A stretch of 64,000 nt of DNA, taken from NCBI GenBank assembly GCA_009783205.1, contig WRHO01000004.1, forward strand, positions 1-64,000. The letters are read 5' to 3'. Position 1 is the first letter of the stretch; every line of letters begins with the position of its first letter. Shown in pieces: positions 35,252 to 47,064 of this stretch. The DNA comes from Oscillospiraceae bacterium (GTDB taxonomy: Bacteria > Bacillota > Clostridia > Oscillospirales > Ruminococcaceae). The notes beneath the pieces were generated by a model. It had not been told where the DNA came from. It worked only from the letters and a program-made list of their open reading frames with translations, and ran no database searches. Made by a program: the position numbers and the translations under genes.

Positions 35252-37891
35252 ATGAATAAAATTTTAAATTTTAAAGGCGCGTACAGAGGCTTAGACAGTC
35301 TTTCCGCCGATTCAAACCTAAAAACATACGGATATAATTCCGAGGTTAAGCACGAGGAAAAACGAAAAATTAAGTTTTACGCAGTGTTTAAATCGCTCAG
35401 AATATACCTTATGTTGGTTGCCGTCGTTCTTTATTTTTCGGACGAAAGAATAATGACGGGCGGGTTGATGTTGTTATTGACGCTCGGGTATTGTGCTTTT
35501 GAGATAATAGCGGAAAACCACTGTGCGGAGAAAATAAACGAATTGACCGCGTCCGACAAAACCGCGGTAATAATCCGAGTTGTCCGCGACGGACGGGTTG
35601 TAACGATAAGACGCGAGGAGCTTGTTCAAGACGATTTAATTATACTCCAAGGTGGGGAGAACGTCCCCGCCGACGCACATATTTTAGAATCGTCAAACGT
35701 CACGGTTGACGAAAGCGCGTTCGGTCGGTCTTCATCACCCGTAGAAAAGCACCCCGGCTCCGACGACAGACATGAGTTAAAAAAGAGCTGTGTTTATAAA
35801 GGAACAAAGGTTCTTTCCGGAATATTGATTGCGAGGGTGTTCGCTATAGGACAAGACGTAAAGATACGCCCCGAAATCCGCACGGCAAAAGAGTTTCACC
35901 GCACGCATTTTGAAGCGGCGTTGGGGAAGCTTTCCGTATTGTTTACATACGGAGCGGCGATTGCTTTGGTTGTTGCGGCGGTTGCGCGTTTCATAACGGC
36001 GGGGAACGCCAAGCTTGATGAAAACGCTACGGCGTTGAGCTATTTGGCGGAAATATCCTTACCCGCAATATCGTTTGCTTTGTGTGTGATTCCCATATCG
36101 TTAATCCTTTTTGTACGTTTTTATTATATAAGAGGGGCGACAGAGCTGTCGGCTAAATACGGCAATATTAAATCGTTACAGGTAATGGAGACGTTAAACG
36201 ATGTTACAACCGCTTGTATTGACATAAACTCGGTTATAGTTCCGGACAGCATTACGATTGTTGAGGAGAACTCAAAAAATAACGATATGCTTATAAGAAT
36301 TGCGATGCTTTCCTGTCAGAACAACAGCTCTGCCGTGGCAAACCCATATGAAAAAGCGATATATATTAACGCCGCGTTTAAGCATATGAATATAAAAGAG
36401 TTGCACAAAAACACATTAATAAAAAGCTATATCCCCGAAAAAGCCGCAGATTATAATAAAATTAACGGAAACCTTTGGGATATTAACGGGGCGCGACTTC
36501 TTTGCATAAAGGGCGAGCCGGAGTCCGTTTTGTCGTTTTGTAACCTCCCCCCCGAGCAATTGTACCCCATACAACAAAAACAATCCGAATTAACAAAACA
36601 AGGGCATAAGGTTTTAGCGGTCGCGTTCGCTAAAATAAAAAGCAACGAGGAGCTTGAAGACGGAGAAAACGCGGAAGATGAATCCCCCCCCGCGCCCGAA
36701 ATACCGAACACATTGTTTGATGCGAGCTATACGTTTTTAGGATTAATCGCTTTTTCGTCGGCAATAAGAGAGGATATTCCCGCGGCTGTGCAAAGCTGTC
36801 ACCGTGCCGGCGTAAATGTAGTTATGGTTTCCCCCGACGCCGACCGCGCGGGCGGTAACGAAACGGCATTGGCGGTTGCGCGCAAGGCGGGCATCAGAGA
36901 AGAAGGTGTACTCTCAGGCAATAAAGCCGATATTGTCGAGTCGCTCAAGGCGGCGGGTGAAACCGTCGCGGTATTCGGTAAAAGCGGCGTCGACACAAGG
37001 GCGCTCGAGTTATCCGATATAGGTATTGCGTTATCTAAGCATACAACGGGGGACGAATGGGACTCGTGTTCGGGTGCATTATCGGAATTGACGAGCGGCT
37101 CCGCGTTTGAAGCCTGTGACTTTGTTTTAGCGCAAGAAAACGATAATGACGAAAATAACTCGTTACACAAATTTATAGGAGCGTTCGTTGAGTCGCGACA
37201 GGTTCACCGAAATATAAAACGCGCGTTTTCGGTTGTCGCTTCTGTTTTTTCGGCTGTGTTTTTATTTGGGCTTTTGAATCTTTTAATGGGTGGCGAGTTT
37301 GTTCCGGACGCTATAGTTATAACAATTATATCGACAATTTTTATCCCTCTTTTTTCATTATTCTTTATTAGAAATAAACAGGGGAAAAGCTCATGGGCAG
37401 AACCGCCGGTATTTGACCCCGACGGAAAGATAAACCCTCATGTACTGATAAAATCGGCTATTCAAGGGGTGTCGCTTTTCTTGGTTATGTTGGTTATGTT
37501 TTTGATTTTTCGCTCGATTGAAGGCGGCGAAGAAGGGGTTCAGGGGTTTAGCGCGGGTATGCTCAGGGCAATTTTCTTGACCGTATTTATATCGGGCGGT
37601 AGCGCGATGTTGTGGGTTAATTCATCGCGAACAAAGCCTTTTTACAGCGTTTTGACCGAGTCGTTTTCGCAAAAAAAGACTAAACACGGAGAACAAGGAT
37701 TCTTTGATAAAATTTCGGCTGAGATATTCCTAACGGCGATTTTATTCATCTTCCTTTTGCTTTTAGTTTATCTTCCCCATTTTAATTCGGCATTCGGCTT
37801 CGATTCAATTAATCCGTTGTTTTTCATATTAGCGTTAATTGCGGGGGGCGTTAGTCAAATTTGGTTCGATATTATAAAGAGAAGATTCTGA
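35252..37891 (+). CDS. P-type ATPase homologue with degenerate catalytic motifs (pseudo-ATPase)
   Basis: 879 residues, intact frame, architecture of a P2 (Ca2+-type) ATPase: two N-terminal helices, A domain, M3-M4, P/N domains, C-terminal helices (about 660-879). Motifs are altered. The dephosphorylation TGES is GRSS (158-161). DKTGT is DINSV (324-328; Asp324 kept). TGD is SPD (527-529). GDGVNDAPAL reads GKSGVDTRAL (576-585). M4 PEGL is missing. KGxPE at 420-424 survives. Autophosphorylation and Mg2+ binding look impossible, so ion pumping is unlikely. ATG 35252 comes one base after the RodA stop, implying a functional link to that SEDS protein. Function unknown; no frameshift or stop suggests decay. 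Confidence 0.85.
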   Translation: MNKILNFKGAYRGLDSLSADSNLKTYGYNSEVKHEEKRKIKFYAVFKSLRIYLMLVAVVLYFSDERIMTGGLMLLLTLGYCAFEIIAENHCAEKINELTASDKTAVIIRVVRDGRVVTIRREELVQDDLIILQGGENVPADAHILESSNVTVDESAFGRSSSPVEKHPGSDDRHELKKSCVYKGTKVLSGILIARVFAIGQDVKIRPEIRTAKEFHRTHFEAALGKLSVLFTYGAAIALVVAAVARFITAGNAKLDENATALSYLAEISLPAISFALCVIPISLILFVRFYYIRGATELSAKYGNIKSLQVMETLNDVTTACIDINSVIVPDSITIVEENSKNNDMLIRIAMLSCQNNSSAVANPYEKAIYINAAFKHMNIKELHKNTLIKSYIPEKAADYNKINGNLWDINGARLLCIKGEPESVLSFCNLPPEQLYPIQQKQSELTKQGHKVLAVAFAKIKSNEELEDGENAEDESPPAPEIPNTLFDASYTFLGLIAFSSAIREDIPAAVQSCHRAGVNVVMVSPDADRAGGNETALAVARKAGIREEGVLSGNKADIVESLKAAGETVAVFGKSGVDTRALELSDIGIALSKHTTGDEWDSCSGALSELTSGSAFEACDFVLAQENDNDENNSLHKFIGAFVESRQVHRNIKRAFSVVASVFSAVFLFGLLNLLMGGEFVPDAIVITIISTIFIPLFSLFFIRNKQGKSSWAEPPVFDPDGKINPHVLIKSAIQGVSLFLVMLVMFLIFRSIEGGEEGVQGFSAGMLRAIFLTVFISGGSAMLWVNSSRTKPFYSVLTESFSQKKTKHGEQGFFDKISAEIFLTAILFIFLLLLVYLPHFNSAFGFDSINPLFFILALIAGGVSQIWFDIIKRRF

Positions 37892-37896
37892 AAGGA

Positions 37897-37992
37897 AAGT
37901 TTGAATAAAAGCTGGCAGGGGTGGCTCTGCCGCCCCGAAGCTGGATAGGTTTTTATTCGTAGAGGTTTTGTGCCTCGGAAAGGTATGGTCAT
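37897..37992 (+). repeat. 96-bp structured intergenic repeat, copy B
   Basis: Matches copy A (21735-21830) at 91 of 96 positions. Differences fall in the stem arms (C to T twice, both leaving G-U pairs), in the small hairpin (GAGG/CCTC here at 37962-37976, fully paired), and in two bases before ATGGTCAT. It lies between the pseudo-ATPase stop and the 38001 gene. Confidence 0.85.
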
Positions 37993-38000
37993 TCATAATC

Positions 38001-38480
38001 ATGGAAAAAATAATCATCGCGTTTTTTATATCCATGCTGCCGTTTATAGAGCTTCGCGGCGGAATTCCCGTAGCGGCAATGAGCGGGATACCGTTTGTGG
38101 TTGCTATCATCGTTTGCTTTATCGGTAACATTATCCCCGTGCCGTTTATACTTTTGCTTATCAAGAAGGTTTTCGCCTTTTTAAAGCGATATGAAAAAAG
38201 CAGAAAAGTCGTAGAATGGTGCGAAAAACGCGCGCACGGTAAATCAGAAAGCGTCAGAAAAAAACAAATGTTAGGCTTGTTCTTGTTTGTTGCAATCCCC
38301 CTGCCCGGTACGGGAGCGTGGATGGGTTCGTTAATTTCCGCTTTAATGGATTTACCGAGAATGAAATCATTTTTAACTATCACCGCGGGGGTTCTTTGTG
38401 CAGGGGCGATTATGTCGGTGTTATTTTATTTATTCCCGGATATATTCGCAAAACTATTTTTCAGTACCTTGGCAGAATAA
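38001..38480 (+). CDS. Small multidrug export protein family (Sm_multidrug_ex-like)
   Basis: 159 residues, about four to five transmembrane helices. The N-terminal MLPFIELRGGIPVAAMSGIP and the re-entrant GLFLFVAIPLPGTGAWMGSLIS are hallmarks of the COG2426/Sm_multidrug_ex group, whose transport role is poorly proven. ATG 38001 lies 17 nt after GGAAAGG, beyond normal spacing, with the out-of-frame leader ATGGTCAT between them. Likely the last gene of the ilv-rodA transcript, or started by a signal in the repeat. Confidence 0.8.
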   Translation: MEKIIIAFFISMLPFIELRGGIPVAAMSGIPFVVAIIVCFIGNIIPVPFILLLIKKVFAFLKRYEKSRKVVEWCEKRAHGKSESVRKKQMLGLFLFVAIPLPGTGAWMGSLISALMDLPRMKSFLTITAGVLCAGAIMSVLFYLFPDIFAKLFFSTLAE

Positions 38481-38499
38481 CCAAAATTCAACAAATTAC

Positions 38500-38518
38500 T
38501 TTGTGCAAATTGCACAAA
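38500..38518. promoter_or_regulatory. 19-bp palindrome (operator candidate) upstream of groES
   Basis: Arms TTTGTGCA/TGCACAAA around AAT, about 25 bp upstream of the groES -35 box. Identical arms occur upstream of purF at 17697-17715. Confidence 0.55.
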
Positions 38519-38542
38519 ATTTAAAAAAATCAAACAAAACAC

Positions 38543-38570
38543 TTGATTTTTGGAAAGAAATAGATAAAAT
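38543..38570 (+). promoter_or_regulatory. groESL promoter
   Basis: TTGATT (38543-38548), 16-bp spacer, TAAAAT (38565-38570); vegetative type, overlapping the CIRCE region at the predicted start. Confidence 0.75.
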
Positions 38571-38575
38571 ATATA

Positions 38576-38602
38576 TTAGCACTCTTTAAGTCAGAGTGCT
38601 AA
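38576..38602 (+). promoter_or_regulatory. CIRCE operator (HrcA binding site)
   Basis: Perfect consensus TTAGCACTC-N9-GAGTGCTAA at the predicted transcription start of groESL. HrcA repression relieved by heat is the established mode; hrcA itself is not in the window. Confidence 0.98.
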
Positions 38603-38641
38603 TATATGAAATAATAACACACAGGCGCAATCATAATTTAA

Positions 38642-38950
<309 letters not shown>

Positions 38951-39011
38951 CCGATTAAGGCGACTAATTAAGACAATTAATTTAAATTTAATGTATGAAA
39001 GGGATTAATAA

Positions 39012-40649
<1,638 letters not shown>

Positions 40650-40678
40650 GGATAAACAAGAGAGTATAAAACAATATA

Positions 40679-40715
40679 AGCGGCACGGCTATAAACCGTG
40701 TCGCTTTGTTGTTTT
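40679..40715 (+). terminator. groESL terminator
   Basis: 10-bp stem AGCGGCACGG/CCGTGTCGCT (one G-T pair), 7-nt loop, then TTGTTGTTTT. Confidence 0.88.
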
Positions 40716-40736
40716 AGTCGGTAAGCTATTTTTTAT

Positions 40737-40765
40737 TTGACTTTTACCAAGTTTTGTGTTATACT
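40737..40765 (+). promoter_or_regulatory. Promoter of the BspA-like gene
   Basis: TTGACT (40737-40742), 17-bp spacer, TATACT (40760-40765). Confidence 0.85.
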
Positions 40766-40798
40766 TCGGAGTAATAAATATTTTGGAGGGTTTGAGGA

Positions 40799-43700
40799 AT
40801 GAAAAGGACAGGAAATAGGATTATATCGGTGTTTGTTGTGTTTTGTTTGTTGATTAATGTGGTGCCGATTGTTACAGCTTCGGCAGCGGGATATTCGGGT
40901 ACGGGTTGGCATTTTCTAAACGGAACGCTTACGGTCAGCACAAACGTAGGTACAACAGCTTGGAGAAATTCTGCCTCTTTTATCAACTCAGATGTAACGA
41001 CGGTAATAATCCAAAACAGCGTTACGACTATAGGCTGGTTTGCGTTTAACAATTGCACCTTACTTGAATCAATCATAATCCCCAACCACGTTACGAGTAT
41101 AGACCAGTCTGCGTTTGGGAATTGCACCTCACTTGAATCAATCACAATCGGCAACGGCGTTACAAGTATAGGCGATTGGGCGTTTTCCCGTTGCACCTCG
41201 CTTGAATCAATCACAATCCCCGACAGCGTTACGAATATAGGCAGTAATACGTTTTATTATTGCACCTCACTTGAATCAACCACAATCGGTAATGGCGTTA
41301 CAAGTATAGGTTGGCATGCGTTTAACGGTTGCCCCATTGAAACCTTATCTATTAATATGTCTACAATACCGGATTTAACATTTAATAAATCTGCACTTAA
41401 AAATTTGACAATCGGAATCAACGTTACGAGTATAGGCGATTCTGCGTTTCGCAATTGCATATCACTTGAGTCAATCACAATCCCCGACAGCGTTACGAGT
41501 ATAGGTAGCGATGCGTTTTACAATACAAAGTGGTATGAAAATCAAAATGACGGAGTTGTTTATGCGGGAAAAGTCGCATATTTTTGGAAAGGAACTATGC
41601 CTGCAAATACGTCTATAATATTACGACCTGACACAAAAGGGATTGCAAATTCTGCGTTTCGCAATTGCATATCGCTTGAAACAATCACAATCCCCGACAG
41701 CGTTACGAGTATAGGCGGTTTTGCGTTTTCAAGTTGCTCAAGATTAACCTCAATCATAATCCCCGACAGTGTTACAAGTATAGGCGGGGGTGCGTTTCAC
41801 AATTGCATATCACTTGAGTCAATCACAATCCCCGACGGCGTTACGAGTATAGGCAGGGGTACGTTTGACGGTTGTTCAAGATTAACCTCAATCACAATCC
41901 CTGACAGCGTTACAAGTGTAGGAGAGCGTACGTTTTACGGTTGCATAAGCTTAACCGCAATCACAATCCCTGACAGCGTTACAAGTGTAGGAGAGCGTAC
42001 GTTTTACGGTTGCATAAGCTTAACCGCAATCACAATCCCCGACAGTGTTACAAGTATAGGCGGTTACGCGTTTTCAAGTTGCTCAAGATTAACCACAATC
42101 ATAATCCCCGACAGTGTTACAAGTATAGGCGGTTACGCGTTTTCAAGTTGCTCAAGATTAACCACAATCATAATCCCCGACAGTGTTACAAGTATAGGCG
42201 GTGAGGCGTTTTCCTATTGTTCAAGTTTAACCTCAATCACAATATCCGACAGCGTTACGAGTATAAGCGATGGTGTATTTTCCTATTGTTCAAGCTTAAC
42301 CTCAATCACAATCCCCGACAGCGTTACAAGTATAGGCAGCAGTGCGTTTTACAATTGCACGTCGCTTGAATCAATCACAATCCCCGACGGTGTTACGAGC
42401 ATAGGTGATTATGCGTTTCGCGGTTGCACCTCGCTTGAATCAATCACAATCCCTGACAGTGTTACGAGTATAGGCAGCAGTGCGTTTTCTGGTTGCACCT
42501 CGCTTGAATCAATCACAATCGGCGACGGCGTTACGAGTATAGGCAGCAGTGCGTTTTACTATTGCACCTCGCTTGAATCAATCACAATCCCTGACAGCGT
42601 TACAAGTATAGGCAGCGATGCGTTTCAGAATTGCACCTCGCTTGAATCAATCACAATTCCCGACAGCGTTACAAGTATAGGCGGGGGTGCGTTTCGCAAT
42701 TGCATATCACTTGAGTCAATCACAATCGGTAATGGCGTTACGATTATAGGTGGTTGGGGAGCGTTTTACAATTGCAAAAGCTTGACTTCGGTGATTTTTA
42801 AAAATTCAACACCGCCTAATTTTGGTAGTGATGTTTTTTTAGATTGCTCTAAATTAAAAACTATATATGTTCCTAAAGCTTCAAAAGCGGCATATGAAGC
42901 GATTCTGCAATTAAGTTCGTATGATGTTGTTGAATATACTTATACCGTTACATTTGATTCACAAGGCGGTTCCATAGTTGATTCTATTGATGAAGCGATT
43001 CCTAATGATATAATAAATGAACCAGACTCGCCAACAAGAGAAGGTTATGTTTTTGGTGGTTGGTATAAAGAATCAAGTTGTGAAAACTTATGGGATTTTA
43101 ATACAGATATAGTAACAGATAACACGACACTTTACGCTAAATGGATACCCACGTATACAATAACCTACAATCTCAACGGTGGGATAATCCCGCCAAATGC
43201 CCCTAAAAATTACACTTATAGTATAGATACTGAATTGCTCACACCGTCACACTCAGATACGAGCCAAATGTTTGCCGGTTGGTACTTATACCCTGATTTT
43301 TCCGGCGAAAGCATCTCTTCAACAGAAACTACGCTTACAGGAGATTTGACGTTATACGCAAAGTGGTTAACTAAAACATATACGATAACTTTCAATGCTA
43401 ACGGCGGAATGGGTGAACCTAATCTTCAAATTAAAGAACATAATACTCCTCTATATTTAAGCGGTATGATGCCTTCAAGAGATTGTTATGAGTTTCGAGG
43501 ATGGACGATAAGCAGTGTAGCTACATCACCCAATTATTTATCGGGAGCAATTTATACGGATAATAATGATATTACACTGTACGCAGTGTGGCGGTTAGAT
43601 TCTCATACTCGCGGAGAAGATGATTGTACAAAATGTTCTGTATGCGGTGCTACGGGGTTGGCTATAAATTGCACAGCAAACCCTTGTGTTCTTCATACTG

Positions 43701-44104
43701 TCGTCACAACCACTATTGCGACAACGACACTTGCACTAACCACCACGACTGAAGAAGAAACAACTACACCTGCCGCGGCCTATACCACAACTGAAGAAGT
43801 CGCAACAACCGATACTGCGCCAATCACTACTACACCAACACAACCCGCCACTCCCCCCTCGACCACAACACCCCCCGAGCATAAAAAAGGCGTAATCTCC
43901 ACACAAGGCATTGCCGCAGACGAACCCACAATCTTCTGTTTCATAGAAATTCTTCTTTATCTCGTCAAAATGCCGAGCGAGGCGGAGGATAATTCAGCCG
44001 CAATATTGAGTAAGGAAGGCAAGGCGGCGGGACACCCGACAATTTTCTGTGGGATTGAGATATTATTGTATCTTGTGGGGTTGACCGACGGGCGCGAGTG
44101 GTGA
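40799..44104 (+). CDS. BspA-like LRR_5 surface protein with InlB-B repeats and dockerin-like tail
   Basis: 1101 residues. Order: signal peptide (about 1-29); about 24 BspA-type leucine-rich repeats of 23 residues (consensus [23 protein letters not shown], about 62-690), interrupted at about 245-275; three InlB-B/Flg_new repeats (about 710-935; [26 protein letters not shown] with LYAKW/LYAVW ends); a CxxC motif; a Thr-rich linker; and a tail with two [14 protein letters not shown] modules ending DGREW. Proteins of this kind are adhesins or host/substrate-binding surface proteins. The tail matches the WG protein at 1-1959. SD TTGGAGGG; ATG 40799. Confidence 0.92.
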   Translation: MKRTGNRIISVFVVFCLLINVVPIVTASAAGYSGTGWHFLNGTLTVSTNVGTTAWRNSASFINSDVTTVIIQNSVTTIGWFAFNNCTLLESIIIPNHVTSIDQSAFGNCTSLESITIGNGVTSIGDWAFSRCTSLESITIPDSVTNIGSNTFYYCTSLESTTIGNGVTSIGWHAFNGCPIETLSINMSTIPDLTFNKSALKNLTIGINVTSIGDSAFRNCISLESITIPDSVTSIGSDAFYNTKWYENQNDGVVYAGKVAYFWKGTMPANTSIILRPDTKGIANSAFRNCISLETITIPDSVTSIGGFAFSSCSRLTSIIIPDSVTSIGGGAFHNCISLESITIPDGVTSIGRGTFDGCSRLTSITIPDSVTSVGERTFYGCISLTAITIPDSVTSVGERTFYGCISLTAITIPDSVTSIGGYAFSSCSRLTTIIIPDSVTSIGGYAFSSCSRLTTIIIPDSVTSIGGEAFSYCSSLTSITISDSVTSISDGVFSYCSSLTSITIPDSVTSIGSSAFYNCTSLESITIPDGVTSIGDYAFRGCTSLESITIPDSVTSIGSSAFSGCTSLESITIGDGVTSIGSSAFYYCTSLESITIPDSVTSIGSDAFQNCTSLESITIPDSVTSIGGGAFRNCISLESITIGNGVTIIGGWGAFYNCKSLTSVIFKNSTPPNFGSDVFLDCSKLKTIYVPKASKAAYEAILQLSSYDVVEYTYTVTFDSQGGSIVDSIDEAIPNDIINEPDSPTREGYVFGGWYKESSCENLWDFNTDIVTDNTTLYAKWIPTYTITYNLNGGIIPPNAPKNYTYSIDTELLTPSHSDTSQMFAGWYLYPDFSGESISSTETTLTGDLTLYAKWLTKTYTITFNANGGMGEPNLQIKEHNTPLYLSGMMPSRDCYEFRGWTISSVATSPNYLSGAIYTDNNDITLYAVWRLDSHTRGEDDCTKCSVCGATGLAINCTANPCVLHTVVTTTIATTTLALTTTTEEETTTPAAAYTTTEEVATTDTAPITTTPTQPATPPSTTTPPEHKKGVISTQGIAADEPTIFCFIEILLYLVKMPSEAEDNSAAILSKEGKAAGHPTIFCGIEILLYLVGLTDGREW
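40990..42840 (+). repeat. About 24 tandem 69-bp LRR_5-encoding units
   Basis: 69-bp direct repeats with the core ATCCCCGACAGCGTTAC. Units near 41905-42040 ([20 protein letters not shown] twice) and 42045-42190 ([20 protein letters not shown] twice) are almost identical at DNA level, so the array is still expanding or contracting. Not a CRISPR: the repeats are coding and have no unique spacers. Confidence 0.9.
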
Positions 44105-44146
44105 AAAAGCGCATAAACAGCAATAAAAGGAACAATTGAAAACTAT

Positions 44147-45151
44147 ATGAAAAGCAATTATGAAAGAGTAAAAAACGCAATGCTCGCCGTTCAGCGTTAC
44201 CCGTGGGAACAGGGGGTATGCGCCCAAGCGATGTTCGAATCGGGGGAACAAGACGTTTATATAGCCATGGCGCACGACGCGGTATTACGCCGCGCATCTG
44301 ACGGGCGATTAGCGGTAACGGGTGAGAATATTGCCGTTACCGACCCCGCCGCAAACGGAGAAGCGGTTTGGCGCGCTTATGAGCATACGAACGACGATTT
44401 TTATAAGAAAGCCGCTTTTGAACTTTTAGATTATTACAAGAATAAAGCCCCGCGTACGACGTCGGGGCTTATTTGTCATAATGACAGAACATTTACAGAG
44501 GGCTTTTCGGCTATGCAGATATGGGCGGATTCGTGTTATATGCTCCCGCCTTTTTTTGCGGTAATGGGGGAGTTTGACGACGCGCAGAGACAACTCGACG
44601 GATATCTCGACCGCCTTACCGACCAAAGCACAGGGCTTCTTTTTCACATTTATGACGAGGGAACGAAACGGTTTCTCCGCAAAAAGCTTTGGGCGACGGG
44701 GAACGGTTGGGCATTACTCGCGATTGCGCGCCTAATCACATTGTCGAATAATGCAAATTTAGAAGCGGTTCGGCAAAAGTATATAAAAAAAGGAACCACT
44801 CTGCTTGATTCAATGCTTAGAATGCAGTGTGATTCGGGAATGTTCCGCGATATATTAGACGACGGTGATGCATTTGAGGACGGAACCGCCGCAATGATGA
44901 CCGCGACGTTTATTTATAGGGGGGGTGTTGAAAATTGGCTCGACATTAACGGCGGGTATATGGAAAATGCCGATAAGGTTTATGAGCATATGAGCGAAAA
45001 AATTGACAAATACGGTATAATTCGCGGCGTTTGCGGGTGTCCGCATTTTAACTCACCCGGAACCTCTGCCGAAGCACAGGCGTCATATATAATGATGCAC
45101 GCCTGGCGCGAGCGTGCGGCTAAATTATCTAAAATATCGGCTAACCGATAA
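44147..45151 (+). CDS. Glycoside hydrolase family 88/105 (unsaturated rhamnogalacturonyl hydrolase-like)
   Basis: 334 residues, (alpha/alpha)6 barrel, no signal peptide. Landmarks are RYPWEQGVCAQAMFE near the N-terminus, IWADSCYMLPPFFAVMGEF with the catalytic Asp, HIYDEGTKRFLRKKLWATGNGWALLAIARLI, and LRMQCDSGMFRDILDDGDAFEDGTAAMMTATFIYRGG near the C-terminus. Family members remove 4,5-unsaturated uronic acid from lyase-cut pectin or glycosaminoglycan. The intracellular location implies uptake of oligosaccharides, but no transporter or lyase is next to it. Start ATG 44147; the 3' end overlaps convergent rqcP by 11 bp. Confidence 0.85.
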   Translation: MKSNYERVKNAMLAVQRYPWEQGVCAQAMFESGEQDVYIAMAHDAVLRRASDGRLAVTGENIAVTDPAANGEAVWRAYEHTNDDFYKKAAFELLDYYKNKAPRTTSGLICHNDRTFTEGFSAMQIWADSCYMLPPFFAVMGEFDDAQRQLDGYLDRLTDQSTGLLFHIYDEGTKRFLRKKLWATGNGWALLAIARLITLSNNANLEAVRQKYIKKGTTLLDSMLRMQCDSGMFRDILDDGDAFEDGTAAMMTATFIYRGGVENWLDINGGYMENADKVYEHMSEKIDKYGIIRGVCGCPHFNSPGTSAEAQASYIMMHAWRERAAKLSKISANR

Positions 45152-45383
45152 CCTCGTACATATCTGCCGCCGCATCCTTGCCGACGGTTTCGGTTATGCC
45201 GACTATTTTAAGCTTTAGCGGCGTCTTCCCCATGCAAATTTCAACAATATCGCCGATTTTCACATTGTATGAGGCGCGCGCGGCTTTTCCGTTTACAAGA
45301 ATTTTGTCGGCGTCACAAGCCTGATTCGCAATTGTTCTGCGCTTAATTAACCGAGACACCTTTAAATATTTGTCTAATCGCAT
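45141..45383 (-). CDS. rqcP: S4-domain RNA-binding protein RqcP
   Basis: 80 residues, closely like YabO. The S4 domain (MRLDKYLKVSRLIKRRTIANQACDADKILVNGK...ASYNVKIGDIVEI) and the short C-terminal helix (GKDAAADMYEVI) are in place. RqcP binds 50S subunits with obstructed nascent chains and supports alanine tailing by RqcH in ribosome-associated quality control. Start overlaps the end of the GNAT gene by 10 bp. Confidence 0.9.
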   Translation of the reverse strand: MRLDKYLKVSRLIKRRTIANQACDADKILVNGKAARASYNVKIGDIVEICMGKTPLKLKIVGITETVGKDAAADMYEVIG

Positions 45384-45931
45384 TTGTCGTAAAAATCCTC
45401 TCTTATTATATCCATGTATATAATATCATGGTACTCGTTGTTCAGATAATAAGCCCGTCTTCGCCTTCCGTATTCCTTAAAGCCTACTTTTGCATATGAC
45501 CTCGCGGCGCGTTCGTTAAAGCTATATACCTTTAAATCAATATTGTTTAGGTTAAGAACATCAAAACCATATTTCACACCCAACATGACCGCTTCGGTTC
45601 CGTAGCCCTTCCCCCTATTTTCTTCGTCGCCGATAAAAACGCAAAATGTTGCCGTCCTGTGAATATAGTCGGTTTCCATGAACTCAAAATATCCTATTAA
45701 TTCGGAATCGTTTTTCCCGTCTTTTACAATTGCAAATAAACAGGCGCGCTCATCCTTGAGCTTTTTCTCGAACCACTCCTTACAGCTTATAAGATTATTG
45801 TTGTAATAATTTCCGCCTATATTATCCATTACCTGTGGCGTATTAAGCCATTCGGTTAATACGTCAACATCGTCAATGCTCAACGGGGAAAGAAAAACCC
45901 TTTCACCTTGCACTTTTTTATAGTATTTCAT
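45374..45931 (-). CDS. GNAT acetyltransferase (RimJ/RimL-like)
   Basis: 185 residues. VFLSPLSIDDVDVLTEWLN starts the GNAT fold; the acetyl-CoA loop is ENRGKGYGTEAV (Q/RxxGxG/A motif), followed by YGFDVLNLNNIDLKVYSFNERAARSYAKVGFKEYGRRR, typical of the RimJ/RimL or SpeG-like class. The substrate is not deducible. Between the DHH gene and rqcP, 6 bp after the former, in one leftward operon. Confidence 0.88.
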   Translation of the reverse strand: MKYYKKVQGERVFLSPLSIDDVDVLTEWLNTPQVMDNIGGNYYNNNLISCKEWFEKKLKDERACLFAIVKDGKNDSELIGYFEFMETDYIHRTATFCVFIGDEENRGKGYGTEAVMLGVKYGFDVLNLNNIDLKVYSFNERAARSYAKVGFKEYGRRRRAYYLNNEYHDIIYMDIIREDFYDKCD

Positions 45932-45937
45932 AAAAGT

Positions 45938-46873
45938 TTAATTCCCGTTTGTATTAAGCGTATTAAGCTCCACTAATTCGTCAAGCAGCTTCGGCAGCCG
46001 TTCGTTAATCTCCGTATCAGAAAACTGACACGTTCCTACCGCTTTATGCCCGCCGCCGCCGTATTTGAGCATTAATGCACCTACGTCGACATCGCTCGTA
46101 CGGTTTATTATTGAATACCCGACGGCGACCGAACACCCCTTACCCCCTTTGCCGGAAACAATCCACGCCGAAATATTCTGTTCCGGATAAAGACTGTATA
46201 TAAGAAAACGGTTGCCGGTGAAAATCGGGTTTTCTTCGCGTAAATCGGTAATAATAACATTTCCGCGAACAATTGTGTGTTTGTCGAGCATAGCTTTAAA
46301 CTTAGTCGTCTGTTCATCATAAAGAGTAATTCGTTCAACGATATCGGGCATGGACAGTATTTCGGCGGTCGTCATAGTGCGACAGCAAACGAGAAGCTTT
46401 TCCATAAGCTGATAATTACTTATTGCGAAGTCGCGGAATCTTCCGAGTCCGGTTCGCGGGTCCATTAAAAAGCCGACTAAAATCCACCCCTTTGGGTTGA
46501 GAATTTCATCTTTTGTGAGCGTTCCGGAATCGACCTTGTCAACCGCCTCCATCAAGTCGTCGAATTGTGGGAAACGCTCTTTCCCGCCATAATATTCGTA
46601 TATGATTCGAGCACAGCTCGGCGCGTTGCGGCTTTCGCCTTCACATTTTCCTTTATGTGCGTTTCGCTCTTCTTCAGAAGAGTGATGGTCAAACCACAAT
46701 CCGCAGCCCTCTACAAAGGGGACGTTGGCGAGACAATCGTTTTCGGTTACCGTGACTAACCCATCCTGTAAATCCTTGGGGTGTGCAAATGTATAATTAT
46801 CAATAACGCCCGCTTCAAGGAGCAAAGCACCACAGGCGAGTCCGTCAAAATCCGAACGGGTAATAAGACGCAT
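45938..46873 (-). CDS. DHH/DHHA1-family phosphoesterase
   Basis: 311 residues. Metal-binding motifs are RSDFDGLACGALL (residues 5-17) and WFDHHSSEEER around residue 60; the C-terminal DHHA1 domain ends in MLKYGGGGHKAVGTCQF. Relatives are exopolyphosphatases, nano-RNases and c-di-AMP phosphodiesterases; which activity applies here is open. The start is ATG 46873 (MRLITRSD), placed 7 nt after GGAGGT; an upstream ATG at 46888 is unlikely. Confidence 0.85.
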   Translation of the reverse strand: MRLITRSDFDGLACGALLLEAGVIDNYTFAHPKDLQDGLVTVTENDCLANVPFVEGCGLWFDHHSSEEERNAHKGKCEGESRNAPSCARIIYEYYGGKERFPQFDDLMEAVDKVDSGTLTKDEILNPKGWILVGFLMDPRTGLGRFRDFAISNYQLMEKLLVCCRTMTTAEILSMPDIVERITLYDEQTTKFKAMLDKHTIVRGNVIITDLREENPIFTGNRFLIYSLYPEQNISAWIVSGKGGKGCSVAVGYSIINRTSDVDVGALMLKYGGGGHKAVGTCQFSDTEINERLPKLLDELVELNTLNTNGN

Positions 46874-46908
46874 ATTAAATACCTCCAAATATTAAGTATA
46901 TCATAGAC

Positions 46909-46937
46909 ATTATAACAGAATAAAATAATTTTTGCAA
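46909..46937 (-). promoter_or_regulatory. Promoter of the DHH-GNAT-rqcP operon
   Basis: Minus strand TTGCAA (46932-46937), 17-bp spacer, TATAAT (46909-46914). Confidence 0.7.
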
Positions 46938-46994
46938 TACATTTTTAAAATAAACAATTAATATTTAAAACTATTTAAAACTAAGCATATGCAC

Positions 46995-47023
46995 TTGACA
47001 GATTTGTCGTTTTAATATATACT
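46995..47023 (+). promoter_or_regulatory. metF-metH operon promoter
   Basis: TTGACA (46995-47000), 17-bp spacer, TATACT (47018-47023). The leader of about 35 nt excludes a SAM riboswitch or T-box. Confidence 0.88.
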
Positions 47024-47064
47024 GACTACAATTGTATAAAAAATGTATAAAAAGGGAGATATTT

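Noticed and set aside
40990-42840. CRISPR-like direct repeats
   Set aside because: Regular 69-bp repeats are coding LRR_5 units in one long frame with no unique spacers.
47024-47064. SAM or cobalamin riboswitch before metF/metH
   Set aside because: The leader is about 35 nt and has no conserved core of these classes.
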